NCBI GenBank assembly: GCA_025345505.1
Contig: JANVCC010000125.1
Span: forward strand, 3,070,287 to 3,134,286
DNA length: 64,000 nucleotides
Direction: 5' to 3'
From: Todiramphus chloris collaris
Lineage: Eukaryota > Chordata > Aves > Coraciiformes > Alcedinidae
How positions within the stretch are numbered: the stretch's first letter is position 1; every line of letters begins with the position of its first letter. Below are positions 1-13,320 of the stretch, piece by piece. Position numbers and translations under genes: made by a program. Below the pieces are notes generated by a model that saw only the letters and a program-made list of their open reading frames with translations, made no database searches and had not been told where the DNA came from.

Positions 1-116
1 GAAGGCGGGGCTAGGGGAGGGGCAGCGTGCGGAGGGGAGGGGATACGGGGGGGGGGGGGCGGGGGGAGGGGGGGGGGGGAGGGGGGGGAGAGGGAGGGGA
101 GGGGAGGGAGAGGATT
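1..116. repeat. G-rich low-complexity tract
   Basis: The plus strand is almost entirely G with scattered A, including uninterrupted runs of more than eight G and several GGGGA-type repeats. The composition would allow G-quadruplexes on the plus strand. It ends where recognisable CR1 sequence begins. Being at the window edge, it could be the end of a larger GC-rich region to the left or a poorly resolved stretch of assembly; I cannot tell which. Confidence 0.85.
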
Positions 117-640
117 CTGCCCCTCTGCTCCAGTGCTCTGGTGAGACCCTGTCTGCAGCACTGTGTCCATCCCTGGGGTCCCCAGCACAGGGACCTGCTG
201 GAGTGAGGCCAGCGGTGGCCGGGAACAGGATCAGGGGGATGGAACCGCCCTGGTGTGGGGCCAGGCTGAGAGAGTTGGTGTTGTTCAGCCTGGAGAACAG
301 AAGTGTCTGGGGAGACCTTCTTGTGGCCTTTCAGTTCTTAAAGGGGGCCTGGAAGATGAGGAAAAATCTTTGTAGCAGAGTCTGTTGCAATAGGACAAGG
401 GGGGATGGTCTTTTAGAGAGGAGATGACATTTTTGACAGTGAGGGTGGTGAGAGCCTGGCCCAGGTTGCCCAGAGAGGTGGTCGCTTGCCCCATCCCTGG
501 AACCATTCCAGCTGAGATTGGCTGAGGCTTTGAGCAACCTGCTGTAGTTGCACATGTCCCTGCTCCCTGCAGAAGGTTTGGACTGGATGACCTTGAAAGA
601 TCCTTTATAACTCAAACCATTCTACCGTTCTGTGATGATA
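117..640 (+). mobile_element. CR1 LINE, 5'-truncated copy (CR1-F-like)
   Basis: This is the 3' portion of a chicken-repeat-1 non-LTR retrotransposon in forward orientation. Hallmarks in order are the CTCTGGTGAGACCCTGTCTG block, a segment matching the CR1 ORF2 C-terminal region (AGGCTGAGAGAGTTGG, then TTCAGCCTGGAGAACAG, then GGAGACCTTCTTG), the GGTTGCCCAGAGAGGTGG block, and the 3' end with GGTTTGGACTGGATGACCTT. It closes with a degraded version of the short terminal repeat (TTCTGTGATGATA). The C-terminal reading frame is interrupted, and roughly 35 bases expected near 420 appear to be missing. CR1 copies are normally truncated at the 5' end because reverse transcription stops early. This copy is moderately diverged and not active. 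The subfamily call rests on memory of CR1 consensus sequences. Confidence 0.93.
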
Positions 641-3600
641 AGAAGAAGTCAAGGAGGAAGATGAGGAAGGCGAAGACGAAGGAGGCCTGGAGGCAGGGGC
701 AGGCAGCACAGGCCTGGGCTTGCTGTAGCAGTTCCCCTGCTCCCCCAGGCAGCACAGCCTGGAGAGGGCCCTCCCCATCCAGACCAGGCAGAGGGAGATG
801 GCCGCTTGTTCCCGAAGTATTCTAAAGGATGTATTTAACATCTTGCCGTTGACAGTGCTGGGTACATGTGAGGCACAGTGGTGTCACCCAGCAGGCCACT
901 GCTCTGGGCACTGGCATGATTCAGGAGCTGCCATTGCTCAGCCTTTCCGGCCAAGGTCCTCGTCTCATGTTGTCGACCTTTGTAGCCCCAAATCTCTGCC
1001 TAGATCTGTGGCATAAAGAACTACCATAAATTCAAAGGAATAGGAACAGAGCACCTGACGTCAGCACAAGTTGCATCTTTTCATTTATTTCTGATTCATT
1101 GAGGACTCTTTCAGCACAAGTCACCGTGGAGGCAGCCAAGGGCTTTTCAGACATTAAAAGAATAGTAGGAGAGGACTTTTTAGGGTGACAAACGGGCAGA
1201 GGAATGAGGTGATTCCTCAGGAGGCATACACAAATACATAGAGATGAAGGGACAGCAGCTGAATAGTGGGAGATCCTCAGATGTGCTTGCCTTTCAAGGA
1301 TTTTTTCCCTCTTCGTTGAAAGGCACTAAAACAGTACACTCTAAACCAGAAGTGTCTGACAGTGCTTTATTTTTTTCTGAGAACATCCTTTGTTAAAAGG
1401 GCCAGGAGGCCTCCTCTTTGGTTAAGGGCTGACCTGTCAAGACCTACAGCAAGTCCTCCAGCAGAACTTGAGAAAGGCTGATTTGGCACAGTGAGTGTTT
1501 CCAACAGTAAAAAAAAGAGGAAGAAAAAGTAATGGAAAGGTTCAGAATTTCTTAATGCATCATACAGAAAAAAAACCCCAAACAAACTAGTAAACGAGTC
1601 AGTATTACCCAAGTTTCTTTTGAGATCAATCTTACACAATTACAGTGTATATGTGTAAATACAATGGATCCTTTGCTAAAACTTTTGAATCTGTTGACCA
1701 ATTTGAAAGGACACTGGAGACATTCAGTTTCTGCAAGTTCAAAACCAGGCAGCTGGATAAAAGGGATCTCCACCAGCACACCGAGCTCTCTCCTTCCCCT
1801 TCCCCTGCCAAGACAGGGGCACAGCATGAGCTCAACCTTGCTTAGACATCAGCACGTTCACACCTTGCAGCAGACGTTTGCTGGAAACAGAAACAAAACC
1901 ATTACTTCCCTCGCTGTTGACATTTAGGTTTTGCCGTTGGAGTCCCTGCTACTTTTTCGAAGTGAGAAAATTATCCGTTATTCACATCAGTGCTTTTAAT
2001 GAAATACTCAAAGCGTGACTTTCAGTGGTGCTAGAATCAGTCTGGCAAAGTTTAGTGAGAGCTCTGGAGGGCAGAAGTCCTGCTATTGCTGGTGATGGTA
2101 GGACCAACTGTGAAACCCGCCTGCAAATGCTTTCTTTAACAGCAAAAAAATTGAACACTGAAACAAACAAACGAAAAATCCCAGCACAAAGAAAAACAAC
2201 TTTGCATCTGCTCTACTTGGTTGGGTATTTTTGGTCAAATCCTTTCTTGTTAAAACAGCGTGACCCCTTTTCCTTCCATGGGGATTCCCAGGCGTGATGG
2301 GGAACTGCATTTGACTCCGAGGGAATACGTTTGTTTTTCTGTATCCTTTACTGCTTGTGAACACCATAGACCCGCCTTTCTTTCAGATGCAGCAAATGTC
2401 AGTCATCTGGTTTTATTTAGTGGAGGACCTGAGAGTGGTGGTTGGCACGCCGTTCTTTGCTTACCATTTGAAATGTCACATGGCAAATTCTAGTGCTTGA
2501 GCACAATCTCAGCTTGACAGCTCTGGCAAAAGAAAAAGGGGCAACAGCATGAGCCTCCACCACATCGCCTCAGAAGTGCTGTCAAACCCAGCTTGATCCC
2601 TCTTGCATGGGTGAGGCTGAAGGCTTGCTGTGCCTGAGAGCGTAGCTTCTCAGCCGAGGGTGGAAATTCATACCAGTTTTGCTGCTCTTTGGTAGGGAAG
2701 CTTTTGTCTACTGTAAGCTGGAGGGAAAATGGAGGCATTAAAAATTGATAGGCCACACAATTGAGGAACACCTTCAGGTCTCCTGGCAAGCCTGAATTCA
2801 TCTTCAGTCAGGCCCTGCCTCACTTCTCTGTATTTTAGAGAAACAGGCAGAGAGAAATATTTCCACAACCAGGTCACTGCCTTAAGAGGATCAAATAGGC
2901 TTCATGTTAGCTGTAATTTCCTGAATTTGAATGGGTTTTCACCACGAATATTGACAATCTCCCATGTATGCGAGCATCCTTGAGTATGATTTTCAGTGTA
3001 ATGCACTGAAGAGTGATGTGGAAGGATCGTAGCCTCTGTGCAGATGCTAATCCCAGAGGACTGTGTTTGCCTTAGTGGAAAGCCCGGCCATGTTTTCATT
3101 TGTGCTTGTCAAAATGCTTGTATTACAGCTAGGGCACTTCCCTGGATCGAGCCCACGCAGCCCCCATGGTTGCAGAAAGAGTGGAAATCAATCCACACAC
3201 CCGCTTTGTCTAAGTTTCTGTGATCTTTTTTTTTTTTCCGTGGTCCTTCCCTACCCCTTCTGTCATTTCCATTTCAGCCAAGTGTGGCTTTCTTCAAGAC
3301 AGGACACAATTAACACTGAACTGATGGAGAAAATTACTCTCCTTTTTGCTACCTGCACCTGACAATGCTTCTCACAGCTGCTGTGTTAGAGAGGGAAGCA
3401 GCAGAAAAGTGGTAATTCTGTGTTGGAAAGGTTGCAGGAGGAACTACTCCTCCAGGGTAGGAAGTGAAACATGGATTCTTGATAGGTCAGTATTAATATT
3501 TCAGCACTGGTGCCTCCTCCCCATGCACTCACTGTTTAAACTGAATAAGTCTTTCACCGAGTTTCTCATCCACTGGAGCTTGTGTCTTGACTCTCTACAC

Positions 3601-5784
3601 TGCCTTTGGTGAAGAAGTTACCACATCGTGGTCCTCTGAGACTTGAGCATCTGTGTGAGCTTTACAGTCACCAGTCCTGACACGGACATCATGTTCACCT
3701 GCACTACAAGCAACCTGGGTTTCTTCGGCTTGCAGAGGTCCCAGAAGCTGCTGTGCATTGACTAGTGGATACTTCTTCTTTCTGGGAGAGATTAAAAAAA
3801 AAAAAACCAACCCCCAAACAAATAAAAAAAAAACCCCTAACCTATGCAATAGCTCTGATTCATATTTTATTTTATTTTTTAAATTAGCTTTTCCTTCAGC
3901 AAAGGCTGAAAATGGAGCACTTACCTCTTCAAGAAGAGTCATTTAATAGCTGGACCAGCACTTGGAATTCACTTGAAGGCACTGACTAATTCAGCATATG
4001 AGTGAAACTGAAGTTCAATCATACGTGGTAACGCCTTTCTTTTTCCCACACTCATCAAAACCCTGTTTGCCTACTTCACAGATTGCCCAGGTATTAATAG
4101 CCAGCAAAGACTTCAGCTGAGAAAGAGCTGGTCTCAGAGACTAAGAAGTTTCATTTGCATGTTAGAGAGATGAGGGAGGCTACAGAGGGATCACTACCAA
4201 GTGCTGCAGATAGCCTGGCTTCTTGCAGCTGCCTTCCTACACAGACAAAGCTGAGTCCTACTTTGTCAGGCACATGGCATAGTCCAGGGCTTTTGTCTGG
4301 GCTGAGAACGTGGTTAAATCCTTGCAGGCATCGCAACGTGGAATGGCATTTTAACCACATCAAGGAAAGCAGGATGGGGCTCTCAGGGCAAGGCGGTCCC
4401 TGCACTACTGGTGGTCCCTAGCATGTCTGAAGGTGGTCTGCAGAATGATTGCAGTTAAAAACCCAAACCCATACACATTGCATTCCCATGCCTGCAAGCC
4501 TGCAGTCAGAAAGGAGATGAAGTAACAGTGACAGATAAACAATTTGAGTTTTAGATCCCAGGGACAGTTCTTCCCAGTGATGCTCGAGTGTTGTCATTTT
4601 TTGTGAGTGAAGGTGAATTGTTCGTTTGGTTTAAGGAGGTCGGGGAGGGGCGGTGGTTGCCCCATTTCATCTGGCACTGGCAACCTGGGCTGGTACACGC
4701 TGCAAGAACCCTGCTCGCTGCCAGAAGTTACCTGCAGCCAACCCCCCATACCTATGCAAAGAGCCCTTTTCTTATTAAAGGACATACTTGCATAATCTTC
4801 CTTGTATGATAAGAAGCAGTGCCTACGTTCTATCTCACACCCAGGCCTCCAGACTTACGCAGGCCTAAGGAAAGGGCTGTTCTGCGTAACCAGCTCTACC
4901 TGGGAGCGTGGACCCATCCTAAGGACAAGATACCATCGGTGTGGGGAGGAGAGGGTGTGCCCCAAGCGTCCAGCAAAGACAAGCACTGCAACTGCCAGGC
5001 TGGTGTGTAGACAGCGATTGGAAAAGGGTGAGAAACACAGAGCTCAGGAATGTCTTTGTGCCTCAGAGGACTTTTCTCCTTGGTCCCGTGAGAAAAAAAC
5101 CAAAACAAACAGTGCTTCATTTCATTTGGTCAGGGTGACTGTTTACCCTAGGAATGATTTTTGAAAGGTGCTGCTGAAAATTGACTGAGGGCAAGGACGT
5201 TGCCCACCTTCATCTTAAACTTGGTAATGAAGTGTCTGGATTACCAGCTGAACATCAAATAACTTGACCTGGCACCATTCAAATCAGCAGAATCTTGAAG
5301 CTGTACATAGGGGAGATCTCTGGCCCTAGCTCTGATCTGTTCTCCTATGAGATCTGTAGGATCTCACTTGGCTTGCCATACCACTCTTCCCCCTGTGGAT
5401 GCTCTTAGTATAGAGGAAAGCATCTTGATGGGGTTCAGTTTAGAAACCTAGAATTCTGTTAAAAACTCAAGCACCTGGAGAAAGATCTGTCCTTTCCAAG
5501 GAGGTCTGGTTGCATTCAGTGATGGATGTGAAGGAAACTCATGGTTCCTGGGATGATGAAGGCTGGGGATGAATGAATCAGTTTGCAATTGGGAATGTGG
5601 GAGGTAACAGGGCTAGTTTTCCCTTGCAGAAGTGCCTCTGGTGACCCACCACAGGTCTGCACTGTTTTAGGAGACAACAGCATCTGGTTTTAACCTTAAG
5701 CTGGAGAGGTTACTACTTTCAGTCCTCATGGGCCGTGGTGTAATACTGGTGGTGGCAGCAGGGTGAGCAAGCCTTGTGCTACTT
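641..5784. other. Unique sequence, no gene recognised
   Basis: Both strands carry only short open frames with no recognisable protein family. The stretch contains small A- or T-runs (for example T around 3228-3238 and A-rich stretches at 3795-3835) and CAAA-type tracts near 2160 and 5095. I see no repeat of known family, no RNA gene and no convincing promoter. Confidence 0.6.
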
Positions 5785-5900
5785 TGCTCTCCGTTTCACA
5801 GTAAGTGGAGGCAGGCAAAGGTTAAGAGACTTTCCCAAGGTCATGTAGGAAATTAGTAGGTCAGAAGGCTGGTCATTAGGACATCCTTTCTGCAGAATAT
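5785..5900 (-). mobile_element. MIR/CORE-SINE-like remnant
   Basis: The plus strand reads as the reverse complement of the central MIR core. It has GTTTCACAGTAAGTGGAGGC, then AGGTTAAGAGACTTTCCCAA, then GGTCATGTAGGAAATTAGTA and GGTCAGAAGGCTGG. These correspond in order to the MIR segments usually written as TTTTACAGATGAGGAAACTG, GGTTAAGTGACTTGCCCAA and GGTCACACAGCTAGTAAGTGG. MIR-type SINEs are tRNA-derived, were moved by L2-type LINEs, and are very old in amniotes. The level of mismatch fits an ancient copy. Neither the tRNA-derived head nor the L2-like tail is clear. Confidence 0.7.
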
Positions 5901-8014
5901 AACAAGAGATGGACCAGAGGTGCAGAGAAAAATGGGACTTACCCAGGGTTGTGGGATCATCCCATCTCCTGAGGTAATTGCCCTGGCAGACAGATTATCA
6001 CATACTTCCTGTATCTCCACTGCAAAAGGTGAATGGGAAGGGGTGTGTGGGGGAAAAGATGATCACAATTAATTCATTTGAGCTTGACTGGACATGCACA
6101 AGCAATCTGGAGAAGGAAATAGTTCTAGTTCTGTCTGGTTCAGCAGAAACTCCACCCACTGAAGCTTTCCGGCAGGAAATCAAGTTACAAACATTACATG
6201 ATCTGAGCAAATTCTCATACACTGATCCTACCCTGGGGACAGGACACTTCTGCGAGCTGCTTATTGAGGCCGTAGTTTTAGATACCTTAACCCTTTCTGG
6301 AGTGTCACTTTGAGGGCATCACAGCTTCTTGTGCTGTCTAGACTGTAGAGATCACAAGTGAGAACTTAAAACTGTTGGTGTCGTTCTTCATCAATAAAGA
6401 AGTCCTGAAAGCTGTCTTCGTGTGGAGGAAAGAAGGGGAGGGCTGGGGAGTCTTTCTTCTACTTGCTTTTCCTACTGAAAAATTGCGATCTGTCGACAAT
6501 ATGTTTCCTGGAACACCCTAAAGATGACCAAAAAATGTGTGGTTTCTGGCACCAGCCTGACTGTGCAAGTGAAACCTCTCAATGGAGAAAGGAACCAAAT
6601 TGTACTTGGACTGTTTCAGACCCATTGTTTTTTACCAGCAGAAATGCCTGAAAAACAATAGGAGAAAAGCTGCCATCGTAAAAATTCAGACACCTACTGC
6701 TTCAGCTAAGGTGAAGATAAGTTGTGATCCACGTGTTTAAATTGTATAATGAACCTTAAGGAAATAAACCTTGACACTTGCTAATAATCCTGAGATTTAA
6801 AATGAAACAAACAAAAAAAAAAAGCTTAGAAAGGAAGAGAGCTTTTCTTTTCACAGAACAGGAAGCAAAAAGGAACACGGCTCATATTTTTTCTCTTCAT
6901 CCAATTACCAAGAATGTAGATGAATGTCTGCCATGGAGAAAAGAGGAAAGGTGGGAGCTGCTTGCAGTGACAGCAAGGCTGTTTCCCACATGATGGCTGT
7001 TTCTGGGGACTTGGAGCCCTTCGGCACACTGCTGGAGCGTGGAGAGATGGGGATGGCCCTGGCTGGAAGTGCTTCCTGCCCGAGCATGCGGTGTGACATG
7101 TCTCAGGTTTCCTTTTTGTTCGTCTAAGAAGCAGAGCATCTCCTGATGAAGGTCACAGCTTTGATCCCCACAGCTTGCTCTCGTGTTTATGGATGGCCAT
7201 TATTAGTAACACGGGCTGGTGCAGGCACTGCTCTGTGCCTGCCCTTGTCTGGCTGCAAGGGAACAGGGGCAGGATAACAAAAGAAAGTATAAATAGAGTC
7301 TTTTTAAAAGCTTGTTAAATAGAAATAGACTTTTAGGGAGGAGAGAGAAAGAATGAGGCGTGTTACCATAGTAACTGCCAATGGTTTATTTAAGAAGGGC
7401 AAAGAAACAAACACCACAAAAAGGCGAAGTCAAGAGGACTTGAAGATTGCTGAAGGGACTCTACCAGGATACAGACATGGAGTGGCCAGGTAGGAGCAGT
7501 GAGCTTCTGCTAAAGCTGTGCTGAAAAACTTCATCCCACTTTACCTCTTGCAAAGCGGTCTGGAAAACGTTGCTGGGAAAAGTGCATTAGGGAAACACAG
7601 CTTTTTGGGGGTGGAGGGTGGGGAAATGCATCGGGATTGGTGAAATCATCGGGAGTCATCTTGGTGTCTTGGTGTTAGAGGAACAGCAGAGGGCTTTCAG
7701 GGACTTCCACAACATCAGCTATTAAAAACCAGACGTGAAGGTCTTTTCCTGTGTGCACCAGCAACATGGGAATCTCCGTTATTGTTCCTTTCCCTCCCCA
7801 CATGAAAGCTCTCCCTGAGTCAGGAACAAATACCAAAGACTGAAAATGCTGGCAGCTGTGGTGGACCACTGTGCTGTCTGCCACCCCTTATCCTGTCTGT
7901 TATCTCGCTTTCTCCTCAAATGTTTTTTCTCCCATTATGTATTTCTTAGGTAAAACGGCTGATCAGAATGATGTGCATTCATTCTCCCTGTGCCCAGGAG
8001 GCTGCATCCTGCCT
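5901..8014. other. Unique sequence, no gene recognised
   Basis: No coding frame or repeat family is recognised. A TATAAATAG string at 7288-7296 resembles a TATA box, but nothing around it supports a promoter. Confidence 0.6.
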
Positions 8015-8120
8015 GAATCACACAGAATCACAGAATGGTAAGGGTTGGAAGGGACCTCCAAACATCATCTAGTCCAACCCCCCTGCCAGAGCAGGGTCAC
8101 CTAGAGCAGGTGTAGATCAC
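8015..8120 (-). mobile_element. CR1 LINE 3' end, short copy
   Basis: The plus strand begins with the reverse-complemented terminal repeats (ACAGAATCACAGAATGGTAA), followed by GGGTTGGAAGGGACCTCCAA, ATCATCTAGTCCAACCCCCC and GCCAGAGCAGGGTCACCTAG. This is the standard reverse-complemented 3' end of avian CR1. Only about 100 bases are present, so it is an extremely 5'-truncated insertion. It is the least diverged CR1 piece in the window and so is probably among the youngest. It carries no coding sequence. Confidence 0.96.
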
Positions 8121-9570
8121 CTTGTGCTAAATGCTGCACATTCATGGGACAGAAGGATGCTTTCTATCTCAAAGAGCTCTTACTTAACGCAAGAAAAGAA
8201 ACACGAGATAGAAAAGCAGGTGTGATGGTACCTGGAAACACCACAACAGGGCTTTTCCCTTCTCAACCTTAAAAGCTCAAGACCAGAAGCAACTTGAAAG
8301 TCTCTGTGGTTGGAGTGTCTTTTTCAGTTTTGTTTTTAATCTTTTAATTTCTAAATCAATGTAAGGATTTCCCAGTTCCTGACTCATAATTTTGAAACCC
8401 TCAGGGCAGGTACCACTGGAAGTGTTCACACAGCAGAGAGGTCATATAAAGAGAGCAAGCTTCCCTGCAAGGAGAGCTAAGAATTGTAAAAAAAAAATAG
8501 TTTCTTCTAAAAACTGCACAGGCATCTTCGCTGGAGAAAGAGAAACAACTACAAAAGTCTCCTGCATCTCTGCAGTGGAGGGCAGACACTGTGGACTGTC
8601 CCATCTTATTTTGCTTCATGGTAAAGCCAGCACTGTTCATTCACACAACAGAGCAGGACACTTTCTGTTAGGTTTCTATCAAAAGTCTCCTTCCTCTCAC
8701 TGAGAGAGAGGCAGATATTTTAAAACTCTGGACTATGAGCTGAAAGCCCTATTTCTCCTTAGAGTAATCCAAAAGATTGTCCTTGATTTCCTTCTTCAAC
8801 ACCTCTCTGCTTAATGAGTGCATTGCAGCAGCAGGGCTGTAGCTCCTTCACATTACTGATCCCCTGGATGAAATCTGAGGCACAGCTTGAAAGGCTGATG
8901 CCTCTGTGAGCCCATTAACGCAGACATGTTTGCTGGGGGATGGAAATGATTTTATCCAAAAAGGGCCCTAGGTTACCTAACTCAGGCCGATTTTTGCGCA
9001 AAACCAAACCTATGGGTGGCATATTTAGTTTTAGGGTTTGAGCTAAATTCTCTTCATTTTCTCCCCCAGAGCAAGAAGCTAATCAGAACCCGACTGCTCC
9101 ACTTTCTACATTTCCCTGACCCTATGGAGAGTTATCCCATATGCCCACTCATGCATGGGAAATTCAGGGTGAGCATTTTCAGAAGGTTTCACACAGCCTT
9201 TGATGTCTCCTAGCCTGGGAAATTGGTCCTCCTTCTGCTTCCCAGCTTGGAAGGTCTCACTGTGGTATCTAGAAGAGATAACGCTCCCTTTCGCTGTCTG
9301 CGCTCCGTGCCAGTTGGACCGTTCATCTCTCTACTGCAGGGATGCAAGGGGGATATCTCCCTCCAGATATTGCAGAAGGTCCTTCTTGGAGAAGCTGGCC
9401 TGCCTGCAGTTCTAGGCAATCCGGGTCCCTCCTCTCCTCTCTTCTCACAGAGATTGAGTTATGCCAGGCTTTGACCTAAGTGAAACTGCTGACTGTCACA
9501 GGGATTTGACTAATCTCCTTAGGTCGCTGTGAAATTTGTGATTCCTTTTAGGGAATAGAATTTTTTTACG

Positions 9571-9603
<33 letters not shown>

Positions 9604-12600
9604 CCCTTCGGGCTAACTTGCAATGTAAAAATAAACTGAAGCCCATGGTGGGAGATTAATTTCCTCCCAAACTCAGGAAGGGCAGTCAGTCAACACAAGA
9701 TTCTCCTGGCCCATCCCAGGAGGACACTGCTCCTGGATTCATTCCTGGAGACAGCTGCTGTCCGACCTTGCCGTAAGACTTCCTTCCCCAGTGCTCTGCT
9801 GTAGCCCCATGGGGTCTGACTGCAGCCCATGGGCACAGCCCAAGACATTTCCTTCCCTCCTGGCTCTGCTCTGCCTTAGAGTCCTTCGCTAGCAATACTT
9901 CTGGTGGTGGGGAGCTGAAATGATTATGTCCTAATTTCTAGTCACATTTGGCTAATCTCCGAATGAAGGGAGAAACCCAAACTCCTCAGGTATCCATCCT
10001 CTAGGGGCTTATGAGTAATTTTGCCTCTATCTTCATGGCTCAGAGAGCCTCTTTGCAGCCTTCTCCCAGGGTAATTGTGTCCTTTCCCTGCAGAAAACCC
10101 TACTGTTGTGTTTTGCCCCATCTCTCCTGCTGCCAGCATTCTCCTGCCCTTTCCAGAACATGGGAGAGTTTGCACCATTCCCGTGGTACATCTCCTAGTT
10201 GACCAGCATTAGCCCACCTCTCCTGGCTTTCCAATCCTTCCGGCCCCAAGTGATGTTTAAGGGCAGATTCATTACACCTTATAAACTCCTCAGACACCCT
10301 GAAAAGAGTTGTAGTTTGGCACCGTGCTCTTGCACCAGAAACACTGCACTGAATTCTAGACCCACCTTCCATGTGGAGGTTTGCATGTGGGTCTTTGTGG
10401 CAAAGAAACCTCGGCAGACCTCTCGGTGCATATGGTTGCTGCACGATGCTAGTACGAGTCAAATAATTAAGAACTGGTTGCTCACACAAATGCCAGAGCC
10501 TGCCTTATTTTTGCTGTGCTCCAGGGGTTCCCATTTCTAGACATTCCCATGAATTAAGCTGAGCAAGCTGGTAGGGGAGAAATGGTCTCTGAATGTTGGC
10601 ATGAAAAGCACCACCGCAAACTCAGCTGGCATTGTCCTTCTGCTTTGAAAGTTTTAAGCCCTTCAATTAGGGTGAAATGACAATAGCCAGAGTGGGATTC
10701 CTTTGCTCTTATTTTGGCATGTAACATGGAGATGCCTGCCTTCAGATGAACCAGTCACTGTCGGCTCCCTTTGTTGCTGATGTGGAGAAATAGGAAGAAC
10801 CAGAGTGTGATTCAAGCTACAATAGTAACCGAGAGAGGTCAAATGAATCATAAACTGTAAAAGAAGCTGAAGCTACACAGCCAAGCATAAAATTCTACAT
10901 TTTAGATGTCTAAATTTACGTGAGATGAATTCCACTCCTGTGACTCAGGTGGCGAATTGCACAACGTGATGACAAGCTGACCACGCTGAGTAAAGGATCT
11001 CTGATTTCTTGATCTAGCTTCGTAACTGCCTCTTTTTCCTGCCTGTGTAAAAGTGCAGCACTGTCCCCTTGATTCATTTCTTAGCCCTTGATGGCAGGAC
11101 TATGTCAGGTAACAATTAGATGACCACTGAGTGTGTGCTTGTCTTCTAGGGCAGCAATCATGTGGCCTTATCTTGTGCTTCCAGATTGCTGTGTTTTCCC
11201 TTCTTGAATTAATAAAAGTGATAATAGGTTTAAGTTGCAGGCAAACTCTAAAGAGCTCAAGACTGTAATGCTGAGACATTAATAAGAGGCTGAGGGCTCA
11301 TGCTGGCTGGGGAAGAGGGCCTGGGATAAGAGCAAGGAGTGGAATGTGATGGTGACAAACATGTGAACGTGAGTCATTTCAAAGATGAAAAGCACCTAGC
11401 ACAAGATAACACAAGAAAAACCTAGAACCATGAAAAATGGGGCTGAAAGGTGGTCATGTAATCTACCCCAGTACAGGAGGTCATATGTACATTTCTAAAG
11501 CAAATCATTGAAAGAGAGAGGTGATTTTGCTAGAAGGTCATAGAGAGTCTCCTGCTTGTTTTATGATGCCTTGGATCTGTGTCCAGTGGTTCACATGGTT
11601 TATTGTACAGCATTGCCTCCCTGAGAGCTGCAAGACTGGGGATTTTATTCTCACAGTGCATTACTAGAAGTTCTTTTAAAGGTTTTCTCTAGAATTCCCT
11701 GTCTAGGTTATCCCTAGAAATCACCAGCTGGGAAGCAGGATTAACAAGCAGCTAGGTCCTTCTTCTCTGAACCTCAAGGACATGTCATTGATGCCATACT
11801 GTGCCAGGACCCTACTTCCCCAGTGGGAATGTGTTCCCTGTGATATGTGGCAATCCTCTGCATTTGAGAACTAAAATAGACGTGCCAGACTGTGACAGGG
11901 AAAAGTGCCTTGGGCAGGGCAGACTGGAGAAAGCTGGCAGGGGCCAGAGTCACAGGGTAGCTCTTGGGTGCATCTCTACCTCTCTTGTTGCTTCTGACAG
12001 GGGGAGGCCAACACAGCTCAGGGCTGTGCTTCTCTCTCGCTGAGCCAAGGACATGGAGAAGTGGTGCACATGCTTCTGGGGCTGTAGTTCCAGCTCTGCA
12101 GTTGACAACAGTGTACAGAGCAGGTACATGATGGTGCTTGCTGTAGAGACAACAGAACCTGGCTAGGTGGTGGTAGTGGTAGGTAGCACTGTCCAGGAAG
12201 GGAAGATGACTTCGCAACAGGTAGCAACCCTAACTGATGGGCTCAAATTCAGATATAACCTGCACAAGAAGAATGCTCCTGTAGGATGGAGATCCCTTGG
12301 TGCTGAGCACTATCAGATGCAACAAATTTTTCGATGGAATTTTAAGTGCCCTCCCTAGTCACTAAATTCTCTCCTGGCTAGTGCTGATGCTGTCTGCAGG
12401 TCCTTGAGGTGCACCTGAACTTCTTTGCCTGTGGTCTGGGCCACATAGCCAAGTAAGTGCGGTGATTTGCCTTAAGTGCTCAGTGGCAAGGCCTGTTGGG
12501 CTAGGAGGCTGCTACACCCAATCTCCTGTTTTGAGTTCCTTAAACCCATGAAAGGCTTGCTTCTTTCACAAAGCCTAGGAGGCCTTGAATACCTTAACTC

Positions 12601-13269
12601 ATACTAGTTATTAGCGCAGAAATAATTAAATAATGATGAGAGCTCCAGAGGGATGTGCTCAGTAGCTCCACAGCCTTGCTGCTAGAAATTGTCCCCTCCT
12701 TTTGTGTTGCTCCAATTAACCTTTGAACTACTGAGTAGATCCTCATAATCCCAAGGGAATTTCCATGGCAAAATGGTGGAGACTTCTGGGAAGGTGCAGT
12801 GCCTTAAAGTGCAAGATGGTTGGGATGGGAAAAACTCCTTTCCATTTCCTCATTCTTTGTACCTTTGAGATACAGAATGTTTGGTTTAAACATATGCTAG
12901 GTGGTGCATTAGCCTGTGGGGATGCCTGAACTTTATCTTGAAATCCATATGGGATAAGAGGAGCATTATTCATCCCTGCATGCCATACGTGCTCGTGTGG
13001 GCACACCTTGTTTTGTCAGTGGGTGCTGAAGACATGTAGCAGTGAAGAAATCTGGATACCGGAGAAATGGGTCAACCTCAACTGAAGTGCCGGTGGGTTG
13101 TGGTACTCCACACTATCAGTTTGGCTTCAGTTACCTGAAATGCACTGTTCTCAGGCTGCTGAGATGCTGAGTGCACCAAGAAGTCAAGCCCATTTACCAC
13201 ACCTCACTGTAGGCAGCAAAAGGGCCAAAGCTCTCTGGAGTTTTGGGATCTGTGTCCAAGGTGTGGGCT
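8121..13269. other. Unique sequence, no gene recognised
   Basis: No recognisable gene or repeat family is present, apart from a T31 homopolymer at 9573-9603. Open frames up to about 147 codons occur on the minus strand (for example 11774-12217), but they have no family resemblance I can name and overlap other open frames. Confidence 0.55.
9573..9603. repeat. T31 homopolymer
   Basis: An uninterrupted run of 31 T is preceded by a shorter T7 run. On the minus strand it would be a poly(A), but the sequence next to it has no AATAAA in the right orientation and no coding resemblance. A retroposed transcript is therefore not supported. Confidence 0.95.
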
Positions 13270-13320
13270 CGGTGATGCGTCTTTAAAAGGCATCCCGGTG
13301 ATGTGTCTTTAACAGGATCC
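13270..13320. repeat. Two-copy tandem duplication, about 26 bp
   Basis: CGGTGATGCGTCTTTAAAAG plus CATCC at 13270-13295 is followed at once by CGGTGATGTGTCTTTAACAG plus GATCC at 13296-13320. The second copy is one base shorter and has a few substitutions, so this is a local duplication of moderate age. Confidence 0.9.

Noticed and set aside
7288-7296. TATAAATAG, a TATA-box-like string
   Set aside because: No CpG enrichment, initiator context or downstream exon supports a promoter; single TATA strings are expected by chance in AT-rich DNA.
9573-9650. Possible processed pseudogene with poly(A) on the minus strand
   Set aside because: There is no correctly oriented AATAAA next to the T31 run, no coding similarity and no clear target-site duplication.
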